A stretch of 64,000 nt of DNA from Salticus scenicus (GCA_963930645.1 OZ005662.1:80606841-80670840), one strand, 5' to 3'; shown: positions 47,415-55,777, numbered from the stretch's first letter. Notes: a model not told the origin generated them from the letters alone. Numbers and translations: made by a program.

Positions 47415-47897
47415 TTATATATTAGCTATAATTTTTTTGGTGCTGTAGACGAAACTATCCATCATTTTTTGAAATTTACTCTCTGATTTAGGATCGAATG
47501 TTTCCCAGCCTCCATTTTTCTCAATCCAAGCCGTTAAATGCTTTTCAAAATTTTCATTTAAAATTTCTAATGCAATCTTAAAAATACTGAGAGACATTTT
47601 ATTCATCAGGCATTTTGCAGTCACATCACCAACAACTGCCAAATATTTTAAGATTTTACCCCAATCTTTTTCTGAGTCTTGAAACAAAATATGTTGAAAC
47701 GAATCACGTAGCTTATCTTCAGTTATATCGTTACGAATTTGTATGGGATCGAAAATGTTTAATTTAGAACAAATGTCTTTAACGATTCGTTTATCCTGAG
47801 GATGGTCTAATAGATGAACTTCGATATAAAATCCATGACGATAAACTAAATATTGCAAGACTCTAGCTAAAATATGTTTTGTCTGCGACGAAGACAT
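47415..47897 (-). CDS. Bcl-2-like protein (viral Bcl-2 candidate), 160 aa
   Basis: Residues 78-98 read KDWGKILKYLAVVG and on, matching the BH1 pattern (N/D-W-G-R/K-I-x(5)-F/V-G-G/D). Residues 124-134, WIEKNGGWETF, match BH2 almost perfectly. These two lie 45 residues apart as in Bcl-2 proteins, in an all-helical protein of the usual short viral length. A clear BH3 and C-terminal membrane anchor are not visible. Viral Bcl-2 proteins bind pro-apoptotic BH3 helices and delay host cell death. Arthropod viruses of this group are better known for IAP or P35 proteins, so this is notable. TATA (47929) and CACCC promoter. Confidence 0.8.
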   Translation of the reverse strand: MSSSQTKHILARVLQYLVYRHGFYIEVHLLDHPQDKRIVKDICSKLNIFDPIQIRNDITEDKLRDSFQHILFQDSEKDWGKILKYLAVVGDVTAKCLMNKMSLSIFKIALEILNENFEKHLTAWIEKNGGWETFDPKSESKFQKMMDSFVYSTKKIIANI

Positions 47898-47928
47898 GTT
47901 TGCATTTGGATGTTTGGATAAAGCTATG

Positions 47929-47964
47929 ACTTATATATGTATAGTCAAGCCACACCCACGCATT

Positions 47965-47995
<31 letters not shown>

Positions 47996-48045
47996 TTTTT
48001 TTTTTTTTTTTTTTTTTGTGGTCATGTGGGCGGAGCATTTTCTAA
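47929..48045. promoter_or_regulatory. Divergent module: CACCC/TATA left, E-box-like/GC-box right, A27T26 dyad
   Basis: Left-facing TATATATG at 47931-47938 and GCCACACCCACG at 47949-47960 serve the Bcl-2-like gene. A(47965-47991)T(47992-48017) follows. On the right, CATGTGGGCGG then AGCATTTTCTAA serves the 48108 gene. Confidence 0.55.
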
Positions 48046-48095
48046 AAGCAGGCAAATATAATTTCTTTTAAATTCTACCACTTTTTGTTAAACAT

Positions 48096-48102
48096 AATAA
48101 AG
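48096..48102 (+). promoter_or_regulatory. AATAAAG motif before the 48108 gene
   Basis: Five bases from the ATG. This gene has both promoter types. Confidence 0.4.
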
Positions 48103-48107
48103 GGAAA

Positions 48108-48437
48108 ATGAATCCTGAAAAAATTGTACAAATTACATACAACAGCGTTATACAGTTCTTACAAAGAATACTTGGAGTGGATAAAATGACCTATATCTTA
48201 AATCATTTAAACAAATCTTTTCCATCTTGGGATCATAAGTGGTCTACAATACAAAAATGGCTAGTGGAAGAGCATCCCATGACAAACATGCAGCATACCA
48301 TTCATAGTTTCGCTCAATTATTTCCCGATTACGAATCTTTTGCCAATGATTTAAATCAGTCGCTAGCTCTTCATGACGAATTTTGGAATCAAGTATATAT
48401 ACAGCTTTGTATTGCAAAAGAAGGTTTAAAATGTTAA
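48108..48437 (+). CDS. Helical protein, 109 aa, unidentified
   Basis: Starts MNPEKIVQITYNSVIQ. All-helical, Trp-containing (FPSWDHKWSTIQKWL) with no membrane span. The stop codon overlaps the next start codon as ATGTTAA (48431-48437), so translation of the two is probably linked. No family recognised. Confidence 0.65.
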   Translation: MNPEKIVQITYNSVIQFLQRILGVDKMTYILNHLNKSFPSWDHKWSTIQKWLVEEHPMTNMQHTIHSFAQLFPDYESFANDLNQSLALHDEFWNQVYIQLCIAKEGLKC

Positions 48438-48670
48438 ATGTTGCAAAATTGGAACCTTTTGCATTATTAACGCTAGCCGGCGGATTATTATATTCTATTG
48501 GCGTATTAACTGTCGAATCCAAAGCCAATTCTTGTTATCGGATCCATTTTATTATTCTCACCCTCGTTATTTTCATTGCTCTCGTAGCCATTAGCGTGTT
48601 TAAATATCTCAAATATCGTTTCGCTTGTCGCCAAATGGAAGACCTCATAAGGGCTATGAAAATAAAATAG
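48431..48670 (+). CDS. Small two-span membrane protein, 79 aa
   Basis: The start codon overlaps the stop of the preceding gene. Spans at about residues 9-27 (FALLTLAGGLLYSIGVL) and 38-58 (IHFIILTLVIFIALVAISVF), then a basic tail. The frame is open further 5' inside the previous gene, but that part lacks an ATG. It overlaps the 3' end of the convergent gene at 48654 by 17 bases. Likely an envelope protein; unnamed. Confidence 0.65.
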   Translation: MLNVAKLEPFALLTLAGGLLYSIGVLTVESKANSCYRIHFIILTLVIFIALVAISVFKYLKYRFACRQMEDLIRAMKIK

Positions 48671-48962
48671 GAAGCCTCTCTCCTTTATCGTTTTGAAAAA
48701 GTATTGCATCTCCGCTACGAACTCCAATCAGCGCCCATTTGTCGATTTCGGAAACGGTACAATGCTCAGTGCTGCCCAAAATAGGTGTGATTTCCAAATG
48801 CTGAGCGATACATAAAAATTGCCGAAGACCTTCGTTGTTATCTTTTACGCAAACTTTGACACCGTCTTCAAATTCAATGGAAAATTTTAAAGGGTTTGAA
48901 GACATGTAAGCATATTTAATGGGTCGGATAGCTTTTTTCTTTATAATAGTCAAGTATTCCAT
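48654..48962 (-). CDS. Unidentified 102-aa protein
   Basis: The ATG at 48962 (MEYLTIIKKKAIRPIK) is used since the longer frame starts at GTG. Predominantly beta-strand-like (PLKFSIEFEDGVKVCV, HCTVSEIDKWALIGVRSGD). No membrane span. Its start is 24 bases from the divergent gene at 48987, so both belong to the compact core-like set. Confidence 0.65.
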   Translation of the reverse strand: MEYLTIIKKKAIRPIKYAYMSSNPLKFSIEFEDGVKVCVKDNNEGLRQFLCIAQHLEITPILGSTEHCTVSEIDKWALIGVRSGDAILFQNDKGERLPILFS

Positions 48963-48986
48963 TATCACAAAAGTGTATATTAAGTA

Positions 48987-49556
48987 ATGGCGACTTTGGA
49001 TACTACGTTAGCTGAGTTAATGATAACAATTCTTCAAAAGAAGAATCCGGACATATTTTGTGTGATATTTCCAGAAGAAGCGCGCGCGACTAATATAGCC
49101 CCAAACGTAACAACTGAGGCCGAAAGAATTTTTAAAGAGGAGTTTCCCGACGACGATTACACATTAGACCAGTTAAAAACTTATTGGCAACAGAGATCCA
49201 AAGACACAATTAATGGATACGCTGAGGGAGTATTGCCAAATAGTGAAATATGCAACCAATTCGCTTATGATTCATCAAAAGGAAAAAGTGTTTATATTTA
49301 TCCTCCTATAACAAAGAAAAAGTTTTCAAAAGAATTTGATATTTTCGAATTTCTAAAGGCTAGACAGGATAACGGATATCCAATCAGGTTTCAGTCGGAT
49401 GCAGATCTGGAAGCCGATTTAGAAGTTTCATTGGAACCACAGAAAAATTTAGTTATCGATGCCGGACTTAGAAAAATTGCACGAGCCTTGACTGTGTTAA
49501 ATTCTGCCTGTAGTTATCGAATACTAGATGTGCAAAGTGAAAGAGTCGTACGTTAG
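48987..49556 (+). CDS. Unidentified 189-aa protein
   Basis: Starts MATLDTTLAELMITIL after ATTAAGTA. Acidic and helical, with a strand region around GKSVYIYPPITKKKF. No Cys cluster and no membrane span. Next to a divergent 102-aa gene. No family recognised. Confidence 0.65.
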   Translation: MATLDTTLAELMITILQKKNPDIFCVIFPEEARATNIAPNVTTEAERIFKEEFPDDDYTLDQLKTYWQQRSKDTINGYAEGVLPNSEICNQFAYDSSKGKSVYIYPPITKKKFSKEFDIFEFLKARQDNGYPIRFQSDADLEADLEVSLEPQKNLVIDAGLRKIARALTVLNSACSYRILDVQSERVVR

Positions 49557-49559
49557 TCA

Positions 49560-49646
49560 TTATATATAGGCATGAAGTCAAACCACACCCACACTTAAAA
49601 AAAAAAAAAAAAAAAAAAAAATTTTTTTTTTTTTTTTTTTTTTTTT
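49560..49646 (-). promoter_or_regulatory. Orphan minus-facing CACCC/TATA promoter plus A25T25 dyad
   Basis: TATATATAGG at 49561-49570, ACCACACCCACAC at 49582-49594, A(49597-49621)T(49622-49646). It faces the 3' end of the plus-strand gene at 48987-49556. Confidence 0.5.
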
Positions 49647-49681
49647 AGTTGGTTGGTTGATTTATTCGTTGATTTAAGACC

Positions 49682-49870
49682 TTAACTCTTCCTTTTAAAT
49701 TTATCATTTAATTCTACAAATCGAGTTCGTGTCTGAGGACTATTCAACGTATAGCCATCTCTATTATACATAGATTGTATATAATTTTCTTTTTCTTCAC
49801 AATCTCTTTGAGCAGGTTTTTTATTTCGGATATGATCACTTAAGTGTGGATTGTATCGTTCAGTATTCAT
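49682..49870 (-). CDS. Small charged protein, 62 aa
   Basis: Starts MNTERYNPHLSDHIRN, right after GATAAAG (49871-49877 on the minus strand). Rich in Arg, Asn and Lys, ending FVELNDKFKRKS, with no hydrophobic core visible. It has a full promoter (TATA 49966) in addition to the start-proximal motif, which supports a real gene despite the length. Confidence 0.55.
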   Translation of the reverse strand: MNTERYNPHLSDHIRNKKPAQRDCEEKENYIQSMYNRDGYTLNSPQTRTRFVELNDKFKRKS

Positions 49871-49965
49871 CTTTATCTAAATATGAAACCCAACTTTAAA
49901 GTCTTATAACCTGGCTGCTAATGTTGAATGAATAATAGATAATATATTGTGTTAGCGAGAATCAG

Positions 49966-49992
49966 CTATATATATATAGTCGAGCCACACCG

Positions 49993-50068
<76 letters not shown>

Positions 50069-50092
50069 GTCACGTGGGCGGAGCATTTTGTA
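49966..50092. promoter_or_regulatory. Divergent module with the longest T arm (A31T40) and E-box/GC-box
   Basis: Left-facing TATATATATATAG at 49967-49979 and GCCACACC. A(49995-50025)T(50026-50065). On the right, AAGGTCACGTGGGCGG combines a nuclear-receptor half-site, an E-box and a GC-box, followed by AGCATTTTGTAAGC and GTCAGTG. Confidence 0.6.
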
Positions 50093-50160
50093 AGCACTGT
50101 CAGTGAAGATGTTTTTTTAAAGGATGTCAGATTAGATATTTACCGTAAGAAATAAGTACG

Positions 50161-51060
50161 ATGCTATCTGCTGAAGAACTATTGAATTTTATATTACAAC
50201 AAGATCGTTGTATTGTATTTGGCGACTTGGGTCGTTACCCGTACAAACTCTTTGAAATTTTAAAATCAATTCCTTCGCTAAAAGTAATGGTCATTTCTTC
50301 AAATAATAACTTATATTCGTCTGACAATCAGATATGAGTCCAGCGTTCCGACCAACTTGTTGAAAGTTGCGACTTGTTAATCTATCTAGAACCCGAATCT
50401 ATGCAAACGATAGCCAAACATCGATTGGCTTCTCGCGTGGTCGTATTCGCGTCTCATTTAAATTTTATTCATTTTTGCGATGCCCGATGGGCACGTGTTT
50501 GTTTCTTTTTGAAAATCGATCCCACTGGCACGCGTAGCTTATTAGACAGGCAAGATTTTTCAATTCAGACTCAAAACGTGGGTTCGGTTCGGGTCGATTA
50601 TACAAACGTTGTAAGAATTTCTGGAAAAGATAATCCTGCTCTCGAAACCAACGACACGTATGTCATCGTAGACCTCACTCACTACACAAAAGACATATTG
50701 AGTATGTTTCTCGCGTTTTGGGATGCGTTTGATTTCATGCTAGAAAACAAAGATTCTATTTCGCGATGGGTTCTATGCTTTGCCGAAAAAGGATACAGCG
50801 GTTTCTGTAGATTTAGACAAAAGACGCTTGATGCCTTATCCTGCAAAGATTTCGAATACGGAAATGTGACCGATATTCAAACGATTCTGTCTATGCTACC
50901 ATTTTATAAATTTGGAAATATTGACAAAAAATTTAACGTGAAATTATCTTCCTTTGGCGGTATGAAATATATAATACCTAAATCTGAACAAGAAGCCTGC
51001 AAAGCGGCCTATATGTATAACGTTTATCCTATGGTGAACAATGTACTTCGAGTTCGGTAA
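50161..51060 (+). pseudogene. Unidentified 300-codon gene with an in-frame TGA
   Basis: From the ATG at 50161 (MLSAEELLNFILQQD) the frame runs 58 codons, meets TGA at 50335-50337, and then stays open for 241 codons to 51060. Both parts read as one protein: IVFGDLGRYPYKLFEI before the stop; SCDLLIYLEPESMQTIA and KTLDALSCKDFEYGN after it. The TGA could derive from CGA by a single C-to-T change. The next gene follows after 5 bases. No catalytic motif recognised. The N-terminal FGDLGRYP recalls a nucleotide-binding strand-loop, but not convincingly. Confidence 0.7.
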
Positions 51061-51065
51061 AATGA

Positions 51066-51623
51066 ATGAAAAAAAAGGGAATGGCAAATCGAGGCTCACC
51101 TACATTGAATTCGTATACTGCATCCATAAGTCCTACATCGCCTACTCGTGTCATCTTTAGAAGAGTTCCAGGACCTTCTAACGTTGTAGCTATTCGAAAT
51201 AATGATCAAAGACTTGTTCCATCTCCAACAAGACGACCTCAAGGCCTAGCTAATAGCAGAGGTCGAGGTAGAGGTAGAGGCAGAGGCAGAGGCAGACCTC
51301 GCCTCCCAAGCATAAGCAGTAATTCAAGCGGTAGCTCCTCAGGTAGAAGCAGAAGTAGTAGCGTTAGCAGCAATAGTAGCACTGGAAGCTCGAGCCCTCG
51401 CAGGGGTATTAGAAATCCATATTTGAGAAGAGTATCGGAAAACGAATTGGTTTACAACTACCATCCACACAGTTTAAGATTTAAAAAGGCACAAGGAAGA
51501 TTTCCAACGAATCGATTGCCAAACAAAACGTGTAGAATATTGACAAGCCATTGTTCAAAACGATATCCACTACGACGAGATCAAACACCCCGTCATACAA
51601 CAATTAATATAGATCAGCTTTAA
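51066..51623 (+). CDS. Basic RG/SR-rich protein, possible DNA-condensing protein (185 aa)
   Basis: Residues about 60-76 are a run of GRGRGRGRGR. Residues 77-112 are alternating Ser/Arg with SSGSSSGRSRSSSV. The C-terminal 70 residues are basic and Tyr/His-containing. The composition resembles protamine-like nucleoproteins (baculovirus P6.9) and also RNA-binding SR/RGG proteins. It lies five bases after the previous gene, likely in the same transcript, close to the helicase. Virion DNA packaging is a plausible inference; no diagnostic motif separates the options. Confidence 0.65.
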   Translation: MKKKGMANRGSPTLNSYTASISPTSPTRVIFRRVPGPSNVVAIRNNDQRLVPSPTRRPQGLANSRGRGRGRGRGRGRPRLPSISSNSSGSSSGRSRSSSVSSNSSTGSSSPRRGIRNPYLRRVSENELVYNYHPHSLRFKKAQGRFPTNRLPNKTCRILTSHCSKRYPLRRDQTPRHTTINIDQL

Positions 51624-51658
51624 GTAACAATCTTGAAGAGAGATGTAATGGCTAAGGT

Positions 51659-51706
51659 TTATATATAGTCCGGACACAAACCCTAAAAAAAAAAAAAAAA
51701 AAAAAA

Positions 51707-51738
<32 letters not shown>
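51659..51738 (-). promoter_or_regulatory. Orphan minus-facing TATA promoter plus A26T28 dyad
   Basis: TTATATATAG at 51659-51668, then CCGGACACAAACCC and A(51685-51710)T(51711-51738). It faces the 3' end of the basic-protein gene. Confidence 0.45.
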
Positions 51739-51743
<5 letters not shown>

Positions 51744-51777
51744 GGTATTTAACCCATTAACCTATTAAATAATTTAC

Positions 51778-52983
51778 TTAAAGCTTTATAGCTAATATCT
51801 GTTCCAAATCTCTTACACGACTCAAGGCTGTATAAACCAAACTCATACTTCGATTGTCATCTAAGCTGACTACAACTTTCGAATTATCTATCGTATCGCC
51901 TTGATATTTATGAATTGTACCGGCAAATGCTAACACTAGAGGAAAACGTCCAGTATACCCTGACGTGAACACTCTAACTTCGGCATTCGTTTTAGGATTT
52001 CTACACACTGCAGCATTTTTTTCAATATCATAGCAAAGAAAGATTAACCTAGTACCATTATTACAAACCTTCGCACAATAGTTTGCAGTCACAAACACCT
52101 CACAATTTGACTTCAAGACCAGATCTTCATGTAACTTTATTTCCGGGCCTTCGATTTTATGTTTCAAATAAAACTTATTAAAACTGTTGACAGTTGTATT
52201 TTGATGAGCCATGGCTTTATCCGCTTTCATTAAAAGAGTCCTATCGATATCCTGTACTACTGGAAATGTTTCGCATATGTAAGCAAACATGCCTGTCGTG
52301 TCTTTTTTATCGACAAATTTACGTAATTCGTTCACAATTTTATTATATTCGGGTGTGAATCTATGACTTATTTTCAAACGAAGCTTGCAAACGTCGTATC
52401 GTTTTTCGTTTAAATTAATGCTAAACAAATTATGCTCAGAATTGATGGGTTCGAGTTGATGAGGATCTCCCATGCAAACAAATAGCAATGGGACGTGGGA
52501 CCTATCCATAAAATATCTAATGATCCAATACATCAGCCATCCATTAATCATAGACACTTCGTCCACGAGTACCAAATAAGGAAAAATGTCGCATTTGAAT
52601 TGAGACAAAATCTCTTGACTTTTCTCTATAGATTTCAACAAATCTTTTTCGTTTTCTAACTTGTCTTCTAATTTTTTAACGTGTTTAGAATTCAGCTTGA
52701 GTGTGGAATGAATTTTACAACCCTCTATCGCTTCAGCACTATGAGCCGTGAAACTCATCCTAATCTGCGGAGCCTTAATTAGATCGAAAGTATTTTTAAC
52801 CAAATACGATTTGCCAGTACCCGGGCCCCCAGAAACAATCACTAATAATTTGCGAGGCTTCCTGATCCAGTCGACGACATAATTGAAAATTTTTTTCTGA
52901 GATTTGCTTAAAGTAAGAAAATGTTCACGGAGACCTTGCTTATCAACTACGATATCGGAGGTTACAGCATACGTGGATGCCAT
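51778..52983 (-). CDS. SF1 helicase, Pif1/RecD-type (nudivirus helicase-2-like)
   Basis: 401 residues. Walker A GGPGTGKS is at 52-59, Walker B/DEVS at 138-144, motif III GDPHQLEP at 172-179, HKYQGDTI near 357 (motif V) and YTALSRVR near 384 (motif VI). This is the compact superfamily 1B layout of Pif1/RecD helicases, also present as helicase 2 in nudiviruses. Role: 5'-3' DNA unwinding in replication or recombination. The ATG follows ACAAAG. Its first 63 bases overlap the divergent gene at 52921. Confidence 0.85.
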   Translation of the reverse strand: MASTYAVTSDIVVDKQGLREHFLTLSKSQKKIFNYVVDWIRKPRKLLVIVSGGPGTGKSYLVKNTFDLIKAPQIRMSFTAHSAEAIEGCKIHSTLKLNSKHVKKLEDKLENEKDLLKSIEKSQEILSQFKCDIFPYLVLVDEVSMINGWLMYWIIRYFMDRSHVPLLFVCMGDPHQLEPINSEHNLFSINLNEKRYDVCKLRLKISHRFTPEYNKIVNELRKFVDKKDTTGMFAYICETFPVVQDIDRTLLMKADKAMAHQNTTVNSFNKFYLKHKIEGPEIKLHEDLVLKSNCEVFVTANYCAKVCNNGTRLIFLCYDIEKNAAVCRNPKTNAEVRVFTSGYTGRFPLVLAFAGTIHKYQGDTIDNSKVVVSLDDNRSMSLVYTALSRVRDLEQILAIKL

Positions 52984-53442
52984 CTTTGTCAGAAAAAGTC
53001 CGTTTCCTTGATTATTGTAAATTCTGAAGGTCAGACTGCCGAATATATTCTATTTATTTGTAATAGAGTACCTAAAGCCTATTTGACGGATTTATACACC
53101 TTGTATATGGGACGCGAATTACAAGATTCATCCACGGAATACGTGGAATCAATTATTACGTTGAAGGTCGACGAAATTATAAAGCCAGACGAATGGCTAA
53201 ATTGCGTAATATGGACACGATACCGAGAACAAAAAGATAAGTCAAGCCTGGAATTGTTTGTAAAAAGACCTAAAAAGTCTGAATTATACTATGCAGTAGG
53301 TACCAACGGCACACTCTTGATTTGTAGAAGAAATTCAACTGAGAGTATAAAACTTCACGAAAGCACGATTGAAATGTTTTGTGGAAAATCTAGACTGTAC
53401 TGTAACAATCCGACAATAGAATGGGTCAATAAAGATTTATAA
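52921..53442 (+). CDS. Unidentified 173-aa protein
   Basis: The reading frame from 52921 (MFTETLLINYDIGGYS) overlaps the helicase 5' end. The next in-frame ATG is near 53107 and would remove a well-formed N-terminal part, so 52921 is kept with caution. Mixed alpha/beta with HLCQKK and YILFICNR near the N-terminus. No membrane span, no family recognised. Confidence 0.55.
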   Translation: MFTETLLINYDIGGYSIRGCHLCQKKSVSLIIVNSEGQTAEYILFICNRVPKAYLTDLYTLYMGRELQDSSTEYVESIITLKVDEIIKPDEWLNCVIWTRYREQKDKSSLELFVKRPKKSELYYAVGTNGTLLICRRNSTESIKLHESTIEMFCGKSRLYCNNPTIEWVNKDL

Positions 53443-53454
53443 ATACTATAGCCT

Positions 53455-53584
53455 TAAACCAATGTAGACTATACTGTAACAATCCAACAGGAGAATGAGT
53501 TAATAAATATTTATGGCGGCTTATTTATAGGAAGGTGCCACACCCACCCTTGAAAAAAAAAAAAAAAAATTTTTTTTTTTTTTT
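53455..53584 (-). promoter_or_regulatory. Orphan minus-facing promoter plus A17T15 dyad
   Basis: TTATTTATAGG at 53521-53531, GCCACACCCACCC at 53537-53549, A(53553-53569)T(53570-53584). The 53455-53500 stretch repeats the end of the preceding gene (TAATCC variant with AATGGGT/AATGAGT), a small direct duplication. Confidence 0.45.
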
Positions 53585-53713
53585 ATGACCTTGAATGACC
53601 TTGAAGCTCGTTGCCACAAAAAGCAAGTCGGAGCAAAATAGGAGAAGGTAGGAGCATGAATCGTAGCTACCCTATAGAAATGGATAGATTTTTTTTTTTT
53701 TTTTTTTTTTTTT
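53585..53713. repeat. About 125-bp element, copy 1, with tandem TGACCTTGAA
   Basis: Starts ATGACCTTGAATGACCTTGA (two nuclear-receptor half-sites), then AGCTCGTTGCCACAAAAAGC and CAAAATAGGAGAAGGTAGG, and ends in a pure T run. A near-identical copy is at 55882-56003. Confidence 0.7.
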
Positions 53714-53821
53714 AATATTTATATTATATTATATTTATATTATAATATATTTATAATATATTTATATTATATTATATTTATATTATAATAATATTTATAT
53801 TATAATATATTTATAATATAT

Positions 53822-53855
<34 letters not shown>

Positions 53856-53858
53856 CTT
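53714..53858. repeat. AT-only satellite stretch
   Basis: Composed almost only of A and T, with TATTATAATATATTTATA-like units ending in a (TA)n run. No coding potential. Confidence 0.7.
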
Positions 53859-53895
53859 GTATACTCAGAAATTACTGTAAAACATCTTTTAATTT

Positions 53896-54369
53896 AAGTG
53901 ATTATAAGTTTGTAGTCTGGACATTACATGTCAATTATAGTGTCTCTGTCTAATTCAGTTTCACTATATCGGCATGAGACTACTCTCTTTATTGTCTTGG
54001 CAAACCCAACGTAAGTTTGTAGTCCGGATTTTGTATGTCAGCTATAGTGTCTCTGTCTAATGCAGTATCACCATATCAGCATGAGACTACTCTCTTTATT
54101 GTCTACCAAACCCAACATAAGTTGGTAGACCAGTTTCATGAGATTACATTCTTTATTGTCTTACCGAACCCAACATAAGTTGGTAGTCCAGATTGTGTAT
54201 GTCAGCTATAGAGTCTGAACCAGTTTCATGAGATTACGGTCTTTATTGTCTTGCCGGACTCAACATAGTACGGACTTTGAATGTCAGCTAAAGTATCGTT
54301 GCCTAAAACACTTTCATGAAATCAGCCTGAGATTACGTTCTTTATTGTCTTGCCGAACCCACCTCAACT
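53896..54369. repeat. Tandem repeat of about 100-bp units (five, imperfect)
   Basis: Units share AAGTTTGTAGTCCGGA, TATGTCAGCTATAGTGTC, CATGAGACTACT and TCTTTATTGTCTTGCC. Two units are full length, and three are shortened or diverged (about 58-105 bp). It lies directly downstream of the 54375-55400 gene. No ORF. Possible origin or hr-like region. Confidence 0.65.
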
Positions 54370-54374
54370 TATTT

Positions 54375-55400
54375 TTAACTTTTATCAGACGACATTAAAC
54401 TGAAGCCATAACCAGTTCCTTCCTTAAACTGTTCTCCAAAAAATATACTATCGGCCGAAGATTGTACATTATACCATTCCTTCGTACCAGTGCTTAATCG
54501 CGCTAAATTTTTCTTAATTGCTTCAAAGCTCAACACTTCTATAGGCGTCTTGTCAGGATTTTTTGCTAACCCATCTCTAGTTAATGGTAAAGGTTTACCG
54601 CTACGACATTGACATTTAATTAGAAACAATACATCTTTTTCGTAAGCCGACCCATCATTTGTAAACAATTGCCTTTCTATTAAATTCACCATGTTAAAAA
54701 AATAGCAAACGATTCCACATTTTTGAAAAACGCTACGCACATCAGAAAAAGCCACAACCATTTGAGGAGGAATCTTACATAACATCTCATGTAAATCTTT
54801 TAGCGATTGGTAAAGAATTTTGATAGAACCCCTGTCTTCAACCAAAATATATTTACACGTGCTCAAATATTTAAAATCTCCGTTTGAATTTCTACCTTTG
54901 TTTCGAGGACCTCCTCGTTCTAAGTGACAGGCATCTGGTAGCAATTTCATCAATTCTGGAATTGAAAGTATCGTATAAACTGTAGAATGTCGCCGTCTGT
55001 TGGACAATTCGAAAACTTGTTTTTGAGTAGAAAACAATGTGAGTTCATATAAAATGTTTTTTTCGACATTAAATTGTTTGACGGATTCCGAAGACGAAGA
55101 CAAGTGTTTGCTGTCTAGAGCACCCTGTGTATCGGATTTAGTAACGCGACATGCTCGATAGATTCCAAATGCGTCGCCAGGCGTAGGAAATTTCAAATGT
55201 TTTACTACGGCCCACATGAATTCAGGAACCGCTGTGATATTTTTGTTAAATATATTTAAATCTTGAATTTTCCTCAAATGACATTCGATCAACCTCAAAA
55301 CCGAATCCATATTATGGGGTTGGATTCTATTCAAAATGGCCTCGTAAAGATCGGGTCTGTTTAATAGAGTATATTCCATCAAACGTTTGGCCACAAACAT
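54375..55400 (-). CDS. Unidentified 341-aa core-like protein
   Basis: The ATG at 55400 (MFVAKRLMEYTLLNRP) is used, because the longer frame begins at TTG. Basic, helical, with a Cys-containing C-terminal half (IKCQCRSGKPLPLTRD). No membrane span. Intact, and divergent from a small plus-strand gene, as for other core-like pairs. It could be a capsid or DNA-binding protein, but nothing diagnostic is visible. Confidence 0.65.
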   Translation of the reverse strand: MFVAKRLMEYTLLNRPDLYEAILNRIQPHNMDSVLRLIECHLRKIQDLNIFNKNITAVPEFMWAVVKHLKFPTPGDAFGIYRACRVTKSDTQGALDSKHLSSSSESVKQFNVEKNILYELTLFSTQKQVFELSNRRRHSTVYTILSIPELMKLLPDACHLERGGPRNKGRNSNGDFKYLSTCKYILVEDRGSIKILYQSLKDLHEMLCKIPPQMVVAFSDVRSVFQKCGIVCYFFNMVNLIERQLFTNDGSAYEKDVLFLIKCQCRSGKPLPLTRDGLAKNPDKTPIEVLSFEAIKKNLARLSTGTKEWYNVQSSADSIFFGEQFKEGTGYGFSLMSSDKS

Positions 55401-55507
55401 GATATCTGTTAAAGAGTTACAGCGAATATATAACGGACTCAAATTTCGAAAAACAACAGACGAAACCAGTATGCTAGCTTACGTGATGAAGTTTTACTGA
55501 CCTCAAG

Positions 55508-55777
55508 ATGATAGATTTGTTGGGATGGTTTAATGACAACCCAGGCCGACGACAAACGTATTTAAAAGACTTGAATATTTTGGAAGATTACGCTTTGGCT
55601 AAAAAACTATTTACGAAAAAACATCAAACGTACTTAATTCGCTGGAAAAATATGATTTTTGCTTGGATCGGTAGAAAGGTTACGTTTGAAGCCTTGAGAA
55701 AATCGTGTAAGCGGGCCAAGGCAAAAGGTCTAATGAAAATAGTCTCGGATAAGCTTATATTTATACACCATATTTAG
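55508..55777 (+). CDS. Small basic protein, 89 aa
   Basis: Starts MIDLLGWFNDNPGRRQ after CTCAAG. Very basic (KLFTKKHQTYLIRWKN, KSCKRAKAKG) and rich in Trp and aromatic residues, without Cys clusters. Possibly a DNA- or RNA-binding protein. Divergent from the 341-aa gene, with about 107 bases between starts. Unnamed. Confidence 0.6.
   Translation: MIDLLGWFNDNPGRRQTYLKDLNILEDYALAKKLFTKKHQTYLIRWKNMIFAWIGRKVTFEALRKSCKRAKAKGLMKIVSDKLIFIHHI

Noticed and set aside
10787..50337. Stop codon reassignment in the host or virus
   Set aside because: TAA, TAG and TGA all terminate other well-formed genes in the window, and only single internal stops occur in four genes.
52983..53106. Later start for the 52921 gene to avoid helicase overlap
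   Set aside because: The next ATG would delete a well-formed N-terminal segment; overlapping 5' ends also occur at 6261-6304, so overlap alone is not an argument.
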